From Lepidostoma basale (lineage: Eukaryota; Arthropoda; Insecta; Trichoptera; Lepidostomatidae): a stretch of DNA of 64,000 bases. The DNA lies in NCBI GenBank assembly GCA_022606425.2, contig JAHDVF020000494.1, forward strand, positions 310,001 through 374,000, given 5' to 3'. Positions 20,265-31,715 of this stretch are shown here, one piece after another. The translations under genes and the position numbers were made by a program. The notes below the pieces were generated by a model. It ran no database searches. It was not told the DNA's origin and saw nothing but the letters and a program-made list of their open reading frames with translations. Every line of letters starts with the position of its first letter. The first letter of the stretch is position 1.

Positions 20265-20350
20265 TGTATCATATTATGTATCAAATTTTATTTTAGTTTT
20301 TTTCGACAGCTGTTTCGTCAACCTAAGTTGACATTTTCAGGTGTTACAAT
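20265..20350. mobile_element. PAL-1 single arm
   Basis: The arm holds gacagctgtttcgtcaaccta and cattttcaggtgttacaata. The hammerhead core on the minus strand is CUGAAAA (G8 changed), so it should be inactive. Partner arm not found. Confidence 0.6.
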
Positions 20351-21397
20351 AATATATCAACTGTTAAATTTTCTATATTGATTATATAAACATAAATACC
20401 TTTTTTTGCTAAAACGTATGTTTAACTATCATCCGCTTTGAATACTTTTTTATATTTTATTTTGTGAATATAACCTTTTATAAAAGAGGTTCAACGTGAA
20501 AATACATAATGAAGAGCGCAAACACATCTTTTTATTTTAATTTACGAAATTAAATATATTTTGGTATATATTAAATGTATTATGAGGGCCCCCTGTTAAG
20601 ATAAGTTGTCATGATAAAGTCTGTATTACCATAATTATCTTTATTTATTATTTTTAGCAAAGTTATTCAAATTTGAAGTTTTGAGCAACTTTACCAATCC
20701 CGTCACGGCAGAGAATACTAAAATGAAAATTTAAAGGTGTCGTGGTTTAAAATTAAGTATTTTCGTAATGCATAAGCGTTTTTCATAAACATCTCAGACT
20801 TCCCTGGAATTGGTACTTCGCTCCTGTTTTGTATTCCTTCTCGGTTCAAATGAAAGTGCGAGCCGAAGCTTCGCAGTATAAACTGGCTTACCGAATAATT
20901 CTTCCAGAAACTCCAAAGAAACGCGCTGGCAAAATGATAGTGGTTTATAAAAGTCTTAAATTAATGACCAGGAATAGGCCGTGGGAGAAACGGCCTGAGA
21001 AATAGGACTCTAAAACAAGAATTTTAGAAAACGTAAACGTGTGCAGAATCCTTATTTTTAAGTTTTATTACGTTTTCCTGCAAACCCTCATTTCCTCATA
21101 TTATAAATCGTCACGAAATATACCTAATAATTTTCTGGTACGATCCTCTCTATTTTGTGAAACATACGGTTATATGCCGGTGCTCGCTTAATATTGGAAC
21201 ACAAAAAATATATTATTGTATATACATATGACGAATCTGGATCACGTTGTAGAGGTTTCGTAAAATATAAAATGTGTTTGACAGTGTTTAAGGCTCGACA
21301 GCAGAGAGCGCCAGCGTATATATCGGACCTCTGCGTGACACCCATGCCAACGGAAAGGCAACATTTACTCTGATCAGTAGAAACAAGTGCAAACAAC
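20351..21397. other. Mostly unassigned; possible LINE tail at 21290-21360
   Basis: At about 21290-21360 the + strand reads KARQQRAPAYISDLCVTPMP, which resembles the C-terminal APxYLxDLC motif of CR1/L2-type LINEs. It is too short to assign with confidence. The remainder has no recognised element. Confidence 0.3.
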
Positions 21398-21545
21398 ATT
21401 TCATTTTCATTTCATTTCATTTTATTTATTTTAATAAAAATCACAAACATTACAGACATATAATTCCAAATCGTTTGCAAATACATTATTAGAATTTATA
21501 AGAGAAGCATTAAAAAATATATTATACATAAAAATTTAAACTTAA
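21398..21545 (-). repeat. LINE-L 3' end, copy 2
   Basis: Same block as 6783-6900: aataaaaatcacaaacatta, cagacatataattccaaatcg. The inverted tail is catttcatttcatttcatttt, i.e. GAAAT-type repeats on the sense strand. Confidence 0.65.
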
Positions 21546-21994
21546 GAACCTATTAATTCCAGTCGGAGCCAATTAAGCAAGTTTCTATGATCGTGCTTTC
21601 AGCGTTGCGGGTTCGTTGGCGAGGAATAGCCTCCATGTTCATATAAGGTATGAGGATAGTGACTATAAATTTAAGAAACTTCTAAAGACTGCAGAGTTTG
21701 GTCAGTCATTTCGTAGTGCGCCCTTGGAATAATTGATTTTACAAAACGGCGCACTTAAAATACAAGTCATCAGAATAATAATCTCAAGTTGGCGCGTGTT
21801 AAAATAAAAATGATTTTTTTTATGAAATGTAAAATAAAATCTATACTTAGATGGTTGATTATAATAGTTAAAAAATTAAAAATTAAGAGCATTGATAGTT
21901 TCATCTATACGTTTTGTATACAAAGCTGATTTGTGAGTTAAAATTACCTAAATTATTTATATTGAATTTTCTAAAAAGTTTTTTATATTATTAT
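21546..21994. other. Unassigned region
   Basis: It may include more of LINE-L upstream of its 3' end (to the right), but no RT motif could be read. Confidence 0.25.
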
Positions 21995-22372
21995 ATTTTA
22001 TCACGTCCTATAATGACATATGGAATAGAAACGAGAGCTGACACCATCAGAATAAAAAGACTCCTAAGAACCACAGAAATGAAGACTCTCCAATCCGTTG
22101 CGGGAACGACACTCCGAGACAGAATAAGAAATTCTGAAATAAGAAAGATCTGCAATGTGAAAGATGTCGTGCGATGGGGAAGACTGAGAAGACGCTACTG
22201 GAGAGATCATGTGGAAAGAGTGATAAATATAGCCGCAAATAAAGTACCGACAGGAAATCGACCTGCAGGAAGAACACCTCAAAGATGACGAGACAGTTGG
22301 ACATCTGTATCCCAGGAACATACTCCGAAAAATAACAGGTCACAGTCCTAAATAAAACAGAAGGAGAAGATT
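21995..22372 (+). mobile_element. RTE-D LINE fragment
   Basis: The frame encodes RPIMTYGIETRADTIRIKRL, TEMKTLQSVAGTTLRDRIRN, ICNVKDVVRWGRLRRRYWRD and HVERVINIA. It ends in PTGNRPAGRTPQR and then cagaaggagaagatt. Best-preserved family D C-terminus in the window. Confidence 0.8.
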
Positions 22373-22424
22373 TTTTGTCAATAATTAACATTTCAAAAAC
22401 TATGTTAAATTATATTTCAGTTGT

Positions 22425-22735
22425 CGAGTAAAAAATATGTTTTAGATTTTTCTTTTTTTTAAATATATTTTGTATACAACTCACATTTTAAATTTATTAA
22501 AATTAAATATTAAACGTGTTTCGGACTACCTAGCCATTCATAATAAAACATAAATCTTAATAACATCTGTCAAAACTGACCATATTTGTAAACAATTTTA
22601 TAATATTTCAAATATCTATTATATATAATATCCACTGAGGAAGGGCTGGGTAGTCCGAATTTGATATTTAATTTTAATTTGTTTAAAAAGTGAGTGTTGT
22701 ATACAAAGTACTCATATATAAAAAAAAGAAAAATA
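22425..22735. mobile_element. PAL-5 palindromic element, copy 2
   Basis: Ends ttttgtatacaactcacatttt and aaaagtgagtgttgtatacaaa are inverse. The plus-strand unit keeps CUGAGGA but lost GAAAC (gaatttg instead); the minus-strand unit keeps GAAACACGUU but lost the CUGANGA core. Confidence 0.7.
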
Positions 22736-22739
22736 TAAA

Positions 22740-23580
22740 ATATCTACCACACAAATTTGGCGAACACTGAAGAAAATATGTTTGAGTTTTTTAATTGTAT
22801 GTCACTGTCTATCTCGATTTACTTGTATTCGATTTCTAGTCGACTTTGCGATAACCCACATCCGTAAAGCTCTGTGTTTCATGATCCCGTTTTTCCATTT
22901 CTTTTTTAGAATCTCCACACTTCGGATCTTTTGTTTTGATTCAGTTTCCTAGGAAATATTATTACTTTGACAAACGCACACCTGTCTCCTTTGTTTCCAA
23001 GTTTTGTTTCTTTGTTTCGAGCATAAGAAGGGTTTTACCTCCGAGATTTGTTTACTTATCCCCATAGTTCACTTTCAGTTCCAGTGTGTTTGCCACGTGG
23101 TCATTCATTTCCTTTCATTTCGACACGTTGATCCGCACCAGGGAACTTATTGCCCGGTTTTTCGTGCCATTTTCCTTAATGAAACATCTGTTTTGGAAGC
23201 GTTATCTACGGAGCGGCGGGGAAAATGTGACATTCACTCAGTGCTATGGTGTACGCATCATTTGTCAGGTACGCACGTGCCCGAAATTGAATAAAAGCGA
23301 ATCCCTGAGAGGGCGAAAAGTAATTTTTCTCCGGTCCTCGGGTACAAAAAATATTTAGAAAGTTAAATCACGCGCCGCACTTCACGATTTACTTTATTCG
23401 CTCACAAACTTAACGAGGGTGAAAGTTTTAATTATTGTGTTTTTTTAATATTTCTATAATTCAACATTTTTATTATCAATTCATCACATCCAAATTATAC
23501 AAAAACTCACTTTCTGTGAGAAGTATTCAGAAAATATAAAACAGCAACAATTTTTTTTTATCAAAATATCATTATTATGA
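22740..23580. other. Unassigned region
   Basis: Two overlapping frames (23004-23294 and 23086-23358) of about 90 codons have no recognisable domain. Composition is slightly GC-richer around 23050-23350. Confidence 0.3.
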
Positions 23581-23735
23581 ATTGACGGCCTTTGTGGCAG
23601 AGTGGCAACAGCTTTGACTGTCACACCGAAGATCTCAGGTTCGAATTCCGGCGATGACAGTGTGAAAAAAAATCTCAAGCTGTATTTGGTCTGGTAGAGA
23701 ATTCACGTGACAAAAAAATACAGTGATTCTATCAA
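23581..23735 (+). repeat. tRNA-derived SINE-1, copy 1
   Basis: Box A tggcagagtgg (23595-23605) and box B ggttcgaattcc (23638-23649) are followed by the SINE body tggtctggtagagaattcac and gtgacaaaaaaata. Same family at 43243 (+) and 58970 (-). Confidence 0.8.
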
Positions 23736-23921
23736 GTAACCTGTTGTATACAAAAATGTAGAAAGCAATAAGAAATTACCACTTTCAGAACAGCAAAGAT
23801 ATTAATAGACTTTTCTGCTAACTAATCGCTAGGATCGGAACTAAAAAATATATGATGATAAAGGAACACTTATATTCTATTCGTTGATGTCGGTTTTCTT
23901 TGCCACCCCAATTTTCAAAAA

Positions 23922-24130
23922 GTCTTCTTCTTCCTTATTGTAGACCAATGTTGTCTGTTCTCCAGAGTGTTGCTCCTACTGTGAGGTAGATTCCCAGCTG
24001 TCCTTCCATCTTTTAGGAGGTCTTCCACGAGGACGAGTCCCATGAGGCTGATTATGCAATGCAATATAGGGGAGTCTGGTGGTGTCCATTCTCTGAACAT
24101 GACCGTACCAGTCACTTTTTCGCTATCTGC
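23922..24130 (-). mobile_element. RTE-D LINE 3' fragment
   Basis: The inverted (CTT) tail is followed by the 3' block found at 13978-14212. The minus frame reads MTGTVMFREWTPPDSPILHC and LVEDLLKDGRTAGNLPHSRS, an alternative frame shared by all copies. Confidence 0.75.
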
Positions 24131-24739
24131 TCTATTTAAAAAAATAGTTATTAAATTGTTGTATGTTTATAATGATATCTATTGTTTCATCCTCCTTCCA
24201 ATCTTTTGGTGTCGGTCCCTCAGTGTACGTAGATTTCATGCTAATCGGTTTTGACTCTGCTCTTGGCTCCTGCAAACGGTTCGCCGGTGCTTAGTTATTT
24301 ACAAATGTTGGCCAACTCTGCAGTATATCATATATTTTTATCAATATTAATAAAATATAATGACGTATAAATAATTAATTCAATATTTTTATGTGGGCAT
24401 TTTATCTTGAATAAACCGTTTCGCTTTTTTCCTTCTGGAGAAACTCAGCCTGCTTCAAAGTTATCGTATATAGGCAATCCGCGTAACACGGGTATTTCCG
24501 TGCATAGGCAATCCGTAGAGCACTTTTTTTTTTCAAGTGCAATACTAGTCTTAAAGCTGTTTCAGTATTACGCAGTAGTATTAAGATAACTCATAATTGC
24601 TCTTTATCATCGTATGCAATAAGTTTGTTACGTATTTTACAGATTTTATGGTTATTTTTTAGTATTAGTATTTTGTAGTAGGTTATTTTTAGATGTATCT
24701 ATGAACTTAAACGTAGTCAAATAATTGCGTAGATTTTCA
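24131..24739. other. Unassigned region
   Basis: The first 150 bases may be decayed RTE-D (tttcatcctccttccaatct). Nothing else recognised. Confidence 0.25.
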
Positions 24740-24925
24740 CGGTTAGAGCAATATGTTTTTTTGGGATCTTGGGAAAGTTTGTGTTACTCGTCCATTTGAA
24801 CCAAAGTTGCAAAGATTGTTGCAGTCTCCATCTTCTAGTCGGTTTTGATTCGAAACGTAGGTGCAGAAATATGAGTTACACGGATTCCCCCAAGATCCCA
24901 AAAAAACATATTGCTCTAACCTAAC
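24740..24925. mobile_element. PAL-7 palindromic element, copy 1
   Basis: Near-perfect terminal inverted repeats ggttagagcaatatgttttt (24741-) and aaaaacatattgctctaacc (to 24919) extend through gggatcttggg. The interior has gcagtctccatcttctag, the family's hammerhead-like centre, which is degenerate here. Confidence 0.8.
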
Positions 24926-24944
24926 TTAATTGGATGATTAATAC

Positions 24945-25080
24945 GTATGAAAACGTCTGTTTTTTATAAATTTTATGTATTTTAGGTTAATGACATGTTT
25001 TGCATGTCTAAGGCATTATGAAATGTAATTTTTTTTGACGTTTTCATTCGTATTAATTATTTATTTACTATGGAGTTTTT
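24945..25080. mobile_element. PAL-6 element with internal deletion
   Basis: The left arm attaatacgtatgaaaacgtc...ggcattatgaaatg joins directly to the end of the right arm gacgttttcattcgtattaat. Confidence 0.7.
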
Positions 25081-25169
25081 CATAATTGTATTTAGAAACA
25101 ATAAATATATAGGGTAATGTTTGGTAAGCGATCTAAAGGATAATATTAATTTGTTTTTAATAACTTACT

Positions 25170-25640
25170 AACCTAACTTACTAATCATCACGCCGTCTCC
25201 CCGAAGGGGTAGGCAGAAATAATGGACTGCCACACTTTTCTTTCCTGACATATTTCTCTCGCTTCCTCAACATTCATACATCATGTCATGCACGCGCGTC
25301 GATTCCTCTGATTTCTCACGCGACCGACATTCAATATTTGATTTGTTTGATCGTGCCACATTTTCCTCGGTCTTTCTCTATTTACATCGTTAACATATAA
25401 TTTTTTTACCATTCTCTCTTCATTCATTCATTTCATATGTCCAAACCATCTTAATGATCCTTTCATTATTTTGTTCATAACACATCATTCCCACCGCATT
25501 CACTTCTTTTGTTTTATTCGACACTCTATCATACACAGAGTATCACACATTTGTCTAAGAGATCTCATTTCTACTGCATTTTTTCTACTTTCATCCTTCT
25601 TTTGCCAGTTCCATGCTTCGCTTCCATACATATGGGTCGG
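25170..25640 (-). mobile_element. RTE-A LINE fragment, 470 bases
   Basis: The sense (minus) strand runs from MYGSEAWNWQKKDE (25590-25635) through DRVSNKTKEVNAVGM-like codons and RWFGHMK to the tail ttagtaagttaggttagtaa. A deletion removes part of the RNRGRP block. Confidence 0.8.
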
Positions 25641-26504
25641 TAATTTTTAATAAGGATAGTTAAAAATATAGCCAAGTATTAATTCCTTTATTGTCACCTG
25701 TAGATATATCAAAACTAGGAAAAAAACTTTTAACATTCTTAAATTTAAATAAAATTGCTTCATTATTAAAAGCCAACAAACCGCCGTAAAGTATGTAAGG
25801 CATTTAGCGCGAACCCCTTATATTTTCTATCCCGATATCGAACATGGCCTATCAATTGAATTAAATGTATTTGAATATGTTTTTATTGTATTATATACAA
25901 ACACATACCACATATAATGTTATCTTTTGAATTCGGAATAATATTAATACATTATCTATATGATCTGTATCCACGTAGTAACTGATATATAACGTGTACT
26001 CGCGATACTGCGGTTAGACGTGAGATGTATCTACATTGTATTATATATCAGGTCTGGAGTATTCTTGACGCTCTGCCAAGACGAATGCGAGAACAATATT
26101 CCTGCTGGGGTTAATTTATTCGAACAAGAGAGAAAACAGCTAGATTTTCTGTAATGATTTGAAATTAATTGAATAATTCACCAGTTATCTTATTAATTTT
26201 TATTTTAATCTTTAAAATGTACTTTCGATGTAATAAAACATACATGAGTATATTATATTTCAATGCCGAATAAGTTCATTTTATATATCAATATAAAATT
26301 ATGAAGAATTTTATGAGATAATAGAATATGTTCAACACGTTTGTTATATAATTATTGCGTGTAATGGCAAAACGTACACGCCATAATACACAATAGAATA
26401 TTATTCAGTATAAAATATCATTCGTTAAAGCATTATAAAAAAAACATAATTCCTTATTATGTTTCTTGAACAATGATGTAAAACTCCATATAACATAAAC
26501 AGAA
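25641..26504. other. Unassigned AT-rich region
   Basis: No coding frame or matched repeat was identified. Confidence 0.3.
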
Positions 26505-27290
26505 CAAATGAAAACGTATGTTTTTCTGAAGTTTTATTATATTTTATGTAAATTACATGTTTCGCCAGTCTAAGGCATTATCAAATCAAATCAAATCAGT
26601 TTATTAACTCAAAAGACATTACAAACAGCAAAATGTTTAAGCCATCTATTGAGTGCAGGTAAAATATAAAAATAAACATATTACCAGGAACGCATTACAT
26701 ATGATTCGACATAAGTAGACAAGATACAATTCTAAAGTCTATAGATTTCTAAAGTCAAGATTATTTGTCCCCTGAACGTACCTTCACTAATATGAAAGAC
26801 GTCGATCTCCGAGGAGACCGCGTTCAGCAGACTAATTGTTCTTCCCACCGGTGTCTCCAGAGGCAGATTGGTTCTGGTGGCCGGTAGGTAAAACAATCTG
26901 CTGTCACTGTCGGAGAAATCTATCAAGGACAAAAAGGCCAACACCCTCTAACACGGACGAGTTCTCAAAATATCCCCTGATTAATTTAAAGAAATGGGTA
27001 ATGAGATGTCCATCTCTTCGAAACTGTAAAGACTTGGTTTCAAGCATTCCTAAAAAAAATCCCGTGGGATTGAGCCACGAAAAACTACCATACTCCCTCA
27101 TGTAGAGATACCTTAGAATTTTTTTTCTGAACTCTCTCCAGCATAACGCAATATCTCGCCTCGTGAGGATTATCAACGTAGCTACATTTGATAATGCCAT
27201 AGACAGGCGATACATGTCATTCACATAAAATATAATAACACCTCACGAAAACAGACGTTTTCATTCGTATTCATTACCTTATTATTATAT
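26505..27290. mobile_element. PAL-6 element split by a LINE
   Basis: The left half (26506-26589: cgtatgtttttctgaagttt ... ctaaggcattatcaaat) and the right half (about 27188-27290: catttgataatgccatagac ... gacgttttcattcgtattc) are the two arms of PAL-6. The intact centre is seen at 56664-56696 (aaatgtggtacattt); here a LINE occupies that centre. Confidence 0.8.
26590..27187 (-). mobile_element. CR1/Jockey-type LINE, C-terminal fragment
   Basis: The minus strand encodes KKILRYLYMREYGSFSWLNP, GFFLGMLETKSLQFRRDGHL, ITHFFKLIRGYFENSSVLEG and later RLFYLPATRTNLPLETPVGR in another frame. This QRKFLRYL...LE-RR...F-x-P-x-AR-TN order is the C-terminal domain of Jockey-superfamily LINEs. The 3' end is (AAATC)n. 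Sister copy at 45435-46160. Confidence 0.75.
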
Positions 27291-27482
27291 TCAAATAACC
27301 AAATTTATTATTATTGCATATATTTTTATGAAAATTGTTTATTCAACTGATCACAATATGCATATTTCTATTCAAAAGAGTTTTTTATACTTAAAAATAT
27401 TTAAAATCATCAATCACATCAAATTTTATTAAAACAGTATTAAGATTTCGTATAATACAATAGTTAATATCAAATAAAACAT

Positions 27483-27567
27483 ATTTTTAAATATAGAGTA
27501 AAACATACGTTTTCAAAGATATATTACGTGTAAGAATGCGACTTGTTTCGCCAAAGGCAATATATAT
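27483..27567. mobile_element. Palindrome-family arm fragment
   Basis: The fragment has acatacgttttcaaagatat and gcgacttgtttcgccaaagg, resembling a PAL-6/PAL-1 type arm with a GAAACAAGUC unit on the minus strand. The following (TTA)n run leads into RTE-B. Confidence 0.4.
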
Positions 27568-27587
27568 TTATTATTATTATTATTATT

Positions 27588-28065
27588 AGCATGGAATTGG
27601 CAGAAGAAGGATGAGAGCAGAATAAATGCGGTAGAGATGAAGTCCCTAAGAAGTATGTTTGGTAGAACGATATACGACAGAATCTCAAATGCTGATATAA
27701 GAAAGGAATGTAAAGCGGAAGAAAGTATTATAAACAAAATTATGAAAGGATCGCTGCGTTGGTTCGGATATATGGAGCGCATGGATGGAGAAAGAATGGT
27801 TAGGAACGTATAAGTTAATGATTTAAATGGAGTACGGAGTCGAGGCAGGCCGAGGAAAACATGGCATGACCAAATTAATCAAATTTTAAAGGTTGGTCAT
27901 GTTAGATGTCGGAAGAATCAACGAGCGTGTATGATTCGATGTATGAATGTGGAGGAATTTAGAGAGATGTGCTAGGTTGTAGTAGTGTGACGATCCATTC
28001 TCTGTGCTTACCCTTACGGGGAAACGGCGTGATGGTTTGTTGTTGTTATTATTATTGTAATATAA
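27588..28065 (+). mobile_element. RTE-B LINE fragment
   Basis: It starts at the WNWQKKDESRINAVEM codons and continues through SNADIRKECKAEESIINKIM, LRWFGYMERMDGERM, GRPRKTWHDQINQ to gatggtttgttgttgttatt. Tail is (GTT)n grading into (ATT)n. Confidence 0.83.
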
Positions 28066-28552
28066 TTTGCTTTCAATTTCCCTAATCAACAATTATTATT
28101 AATAGTAATGTATGGTTAATGTTTAGCCTTGATTTACGAAATTTAGTTATATTTTTAAGGCTGTTTGCTGCTATCTTTTGCAATAGAAATACAAGATTTT
28201 GGCCGACATGAATAAAATCATAACACCATCAAGCTAATAGCGACTTTCCGTATTTCAGAACGCCTTATCTCTCGTACACCGTGTCGGGAATAATGCATGA
28301 GAGCCATTTGTAACTAAATGTTTTAATAAAAGCTAATAGGACTCTGAAGGAAGGCTGCCGGCACAGATTTTAATAACTTCACAGGTGCGGCCTTATCTCC
28401 GGTCGCGGCGTGTCTGTGTTAACCCATTACGGGGTATAAATTAAGCACGGTAATGTTTTTTCCCGTTCATAAAGAAAGGCATATTTTAGATCTCGTTGCA
28501 AAAATGTTTGGTCCCTCGGACGAATTTCTTTATAGCAACCACTATAAAAATG
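28066..28552. other. Unassigned, partly GC-richer block
   Basis: Bases 28240-28450 are not repeated elsewhere in the window and are less AT-rich (ggtgcggccttatctccggt). This could be ordinary intron sequence or an old conserved segment. Confidence 0.3.
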
Positions 28553-29156
28553 CCGAACGGGTAGTTACGTCGAAAGAATGGTTGGTGCGGGTAACAAAGT
28601 GAATGGAGCTTTAAAAATAGTTGTTTGAAACAAGAATTTATCAATGAAAGCGAAAACGGCCGTTCACAATAGAGTTCTGGTCCCAACCCTAATGTATGGA
28701 AGCGAAGGATGGAACTGGCAGAATAAGGATGAGAGCAGAATAAATGCGGTAGAGATGAGATTCCTAAGACGTATGTGTAGTAGAACGATATACGACAGAA
28801 TCTCAAATGCTGATATTAAAAAAAAAGGAATGTAGAGCGGAAGAAGATATTATGAACAAAATTATGAAAGGATCGCGGCGTTGGTTCGGACATATGGAGC
28901 GCATAAATGGAGAAAGAATAGTTAAGAAAGTTAACGATGTAAATGGAGTACGAAGTTGAGGCAGACCGAGGAAAACATGATATGACCAAATTAATCAAAT
29001 TTTAAAGGTTGATCATGTTAGATGTCGGAAGAATCAACGAGCGTGTATGACTCGCTGTATGAATGTGGAGAAAGCTAGAGAGGTGTGCCTGGATAGAGTA
29101 GTGTGACGGTCTATTCTCTCTGCCTACCTCTACGGGGAAACAGCGTGATAGTTTGT
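28553..29156 (+). mobile_element. RTE-B LINE fragment, 600 bases
   Basis: It begins at RRMVGAGNKVNGALKIVV-like codons, continues NRVLVPTLMYGSEGWNWQNK, RRMCSRTIYDRISNADI, and ends with the hairpin-like cctctacgggg and a short tail (gatagtttgttattg). One (A)n expansion shifts the frame near 28820. It is abutted by a mariner fragment. Confidence 0.83.
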
Positions 29157-29162
29157 TATTGC

Positions 29163-29503
29163 GACAGCGTGTTTTCCGGCTGGCTCTTGCACCATGATAA
29201 CGCGCCGGCTCATTCCTTCTTGATTTTGAGGGAATATTTGGCGAAAAAAAGTATCCCAACGTTACCGCATCCATCCTATAGCCCCGATTTGGCCCCCTGC
29301 GGCTTCTTCTTGTTCCCTAAAATGAAGAGTCACCTCAATGGAACCCATAATGGAAGCGTAGGGGCCGTCCAGGAGGCTGCGACCGTCGTCGTCTAGAAAG
29401 GCCTAACTTTAGATGACTATCAAGGCTGCTTCCGATCATGGGAGAAACGTTGGAAACGTTGTTCTGAGTTAAGAGGGGACCACTGTGAAGGCCATTTAAA
29501 AAA
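29163..29503 (+). pseudogene. Mariner transposase fragment, C-terminal catalytic part
   Basis: The frame reads GWLLHHDNAPAHSFL ... LPHPSYSPDLAPCGFFLFPK and, past an in-frame TAG, DDYQGCFRSWEKRWKRC. The second catalytic Asp is in HHDN; exactly 34 residues later the third catalytic residue of the D,D34D triad is Gly instead of Asp (CGFF for CDFF). The N-terminal half and the terminal repeats are missing. A different mariner lineage from the intact one at 39384. Confidence 0.82.
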
Positions 29504-30235
29504 TTGGTTGCTTACTTTATTTACCTGTGTTTTATTTACAAATTCTTGGAATTTAATTGCCACAGCTCGTATATAATCATTTAGTGTTGGAACTTTCTAT
29601 GTGCGGAATAGTTATTAACTGGAATTAATTAAACTGAATCTAGAAATATATCTCGCATCGTTTTATTGCGTTAATTTGCCGGACACCTTCCTGACAACGT
29701 ATTAAATCTGAGAATTTACCTATAAAAGTTTACCAGCCGCCGTTCTTGACTTATTTGTTGGAGCAGGTTACCCAAAATACCCGTTTAACAGCGTAGAGTA
29801 GACCAAACATTGTATCATCCAAAATTTCTACAAGCTGTGAATTTCCCAGCGAAGTTTACGATCTCTCGTAACACAATGTCCCTCGAAGCAGGGTTTGCAA
29901 ATCACTGGCAAAATAAGATCATTGGATTTGTTGGGAATTAGCACCAGTTTAAAAAAAATCGATTCCTACGCGAAATTATCATCTTAAGTAGAGTACATTC
30001 TTTTGTTTAAATTAATCTCATTATTTTTTAAACTAATCAAGAAGTGAATATAAAATACCTAAACCTAGTACATTTATACAATAAAACAATGTTGATTATT
30101 GTCATTTTTTAATATGGGTTATTGTACCAATTAAATTAAATGATTTATTTTTATCTTAGATTCTTACAATTTTGACAGATTGGTGCAATTGTTTACAAAA
30201 GTAACTTTTGTAATTATTCAATATTCATTGTATTT
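29504..30235. other. Unassigned region
   Basis: It contains the short string ttgccggacacctt, also near 1078, but no extended match. No gene recognised. Confidence 0.3.
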
Positions 30236-30435
30236 TCTTGGCATGGCATGACCAAATTAATCAAATTGTAAAGATTGGTCATGTCAGAAGTCGGATGAAT
30301 CGACGTGCGTGTATGACTCGCTGTATGAATGTGGAGGAAGCTAGAGAGGTGTGCCAGAATAGAGTAGTGTGGCGGTCCATTCCCTCTGCCTACCGCTACG
30401 GGGTAACGGCGTGATGGTTTGTTGTTTTTGTTTGT
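30236..30435 (+). mobile_element. RTE-B LINE fragment
   Basis: The last ~195 bases remain: WHDQINQIVKIGHVRSRMNR, RACMTRCMNVEEAREVCQ, then cctaccgctacggggtaacg and gatggtttgttgtttttg. Confidence 0.83.
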
Positions 30436-31216
30436 ATAATATAAGGTGATGTTAAAATAATAATCCATATCCATGTCCATGTATCAATCTTTCATGTAAA
30501 TAAATTATTTTTGATATAATAAAGGTTCTGAGTTGGGGCGGGAGATAGAAGGTTAAAAAATATTAGATTAAATGTTGGTCTGTCATCCTTAGCTTGATGA
30601 CAAAGAAATTAACTTAACGTAAGTCCCGGATGGACGGGAACAGGCCTAGAAAGTGCAGCGAGACTGACGAAAGGGCGTCGCTGCGTCCTATAACAGTCTC
30701 GGGTGGCGGTGGGAACCTTCCATCTGGACCCGTACCTTTAATTTATAAAATAAGAATTTTTGTGAACCGTTTCATTCGTAATGCTGTGGCAACGTTTGCC
30801 TTCCCTAAACTGGACCAACAGTTTATTGAATTTATTATTCTTGTTCTGTGTAATCTCCACATGACCTCGGTCGCCAATTTCGTCGATTGTCGGTTTTATC
30901 TTTCGTCAGAGTTAGGCTCTCCGTCCTGTCCGGTCTGAAACAATGTATGGCGAAGGCTATTGGGGTGCTCTGTCGATTTATGTTTTCGTCGCCTGCGAGC
31001 AGAGACAGATCAAGATAACAAGAAAATACTGAGTATACACGAAGTGTAAATAGAATTTTGGCCTGATTGCGGCATATCACAATACAAACAAAATACGAAC
31101 TCCAAATTATTTTACTGAATCAGGATTACTGAACGGTCGGTGGAGACGTGCTTCGGTTATTTAATTCAATTGAGCGTAATAATTATTAATGACACAAAAG
31201 TTCGGATCGTCCAACT
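30436..31216. other. Unassigned, with a GC-richer block
   Basis: Bases 30630-30740 and 30840-30990 are less AT-rich than their surroundings. A 102-codon frame (30630-30938) has no recognisable domain. Confidence 0.3.
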
Positions 31217-31498
31217 GACAATATGTGCACCATCAAAAATAACATTATGTGTCATTTTATTTTGTTATTTTATTTTATATTATTTCTTTTTTTATTTATT
31301 TTGTGGACGTTGGACGATCGAAGTGTGGGCGGGAGATGCCTTTTGGTGGCAATGAGTTTCGCAAGTCATCCATCACACCGCTTCTCACGCGGGGGCGAAA
31401 AGAGAAGATGGAGTGCGCATCGGTTAAAGTGTGGCAGTCCATTCTTTCTGCCTAGCCCTTCAGTGAGACGGCGTGATGGTTAGTTAGTTAGTTAGTTA
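31217..31498 (+). mobile_element. LINE-tailed SINE-like element, copy 2 (near full length)
   Basis: It begins gacaatatgtgcaccatc, passes a T-rich stretch, then gttggacgatcgaagtgtgg and the tRNA T-arm-like region, then the RTE-A 3' end and gatggttagttagttagtta. About 282 bases. The hairpin is altered to gcccttcagtg. Confidence 0.8.
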
Positions 31499-31559
31499 AT
31501 AATAAATTTGATGTTTCTTCTATATATTTTCACATTTTAATATTTTTTTGAAAATATTG

Positions 31560-31715
31560 TATTTTCACAAAACTTTGTCGCACCTTTGACAATCAAATTT
31601 CGGGCCATAGACGCCCTTGCTTAGTGTAGAAATTTGAAATATTCTACACAGAGGAATGGCGTCTGTGTCCCTAAAAAAATTGTGAAAGGTGCACAAAATT
31701 GTTGTGAAAATTGAA
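31560..31715. repeat. Palindromic element, unclassified
   Basis: Arms attttcacaaaactttgtcgcacctttgac and gtgaaaggtgcacaaaattgttgtgaaaat are inverse, with ccatagacgcc / ggcgtct and an inner hairpin gtgtagaa...ttctacac (31623-31649). Confidence 0.65.

Noticed and set aside
23004..23358. Two overlapping ~90-codon frames
   Set aside because: Neither has a domain; the GC-richer composition alone is not evidence of coding.
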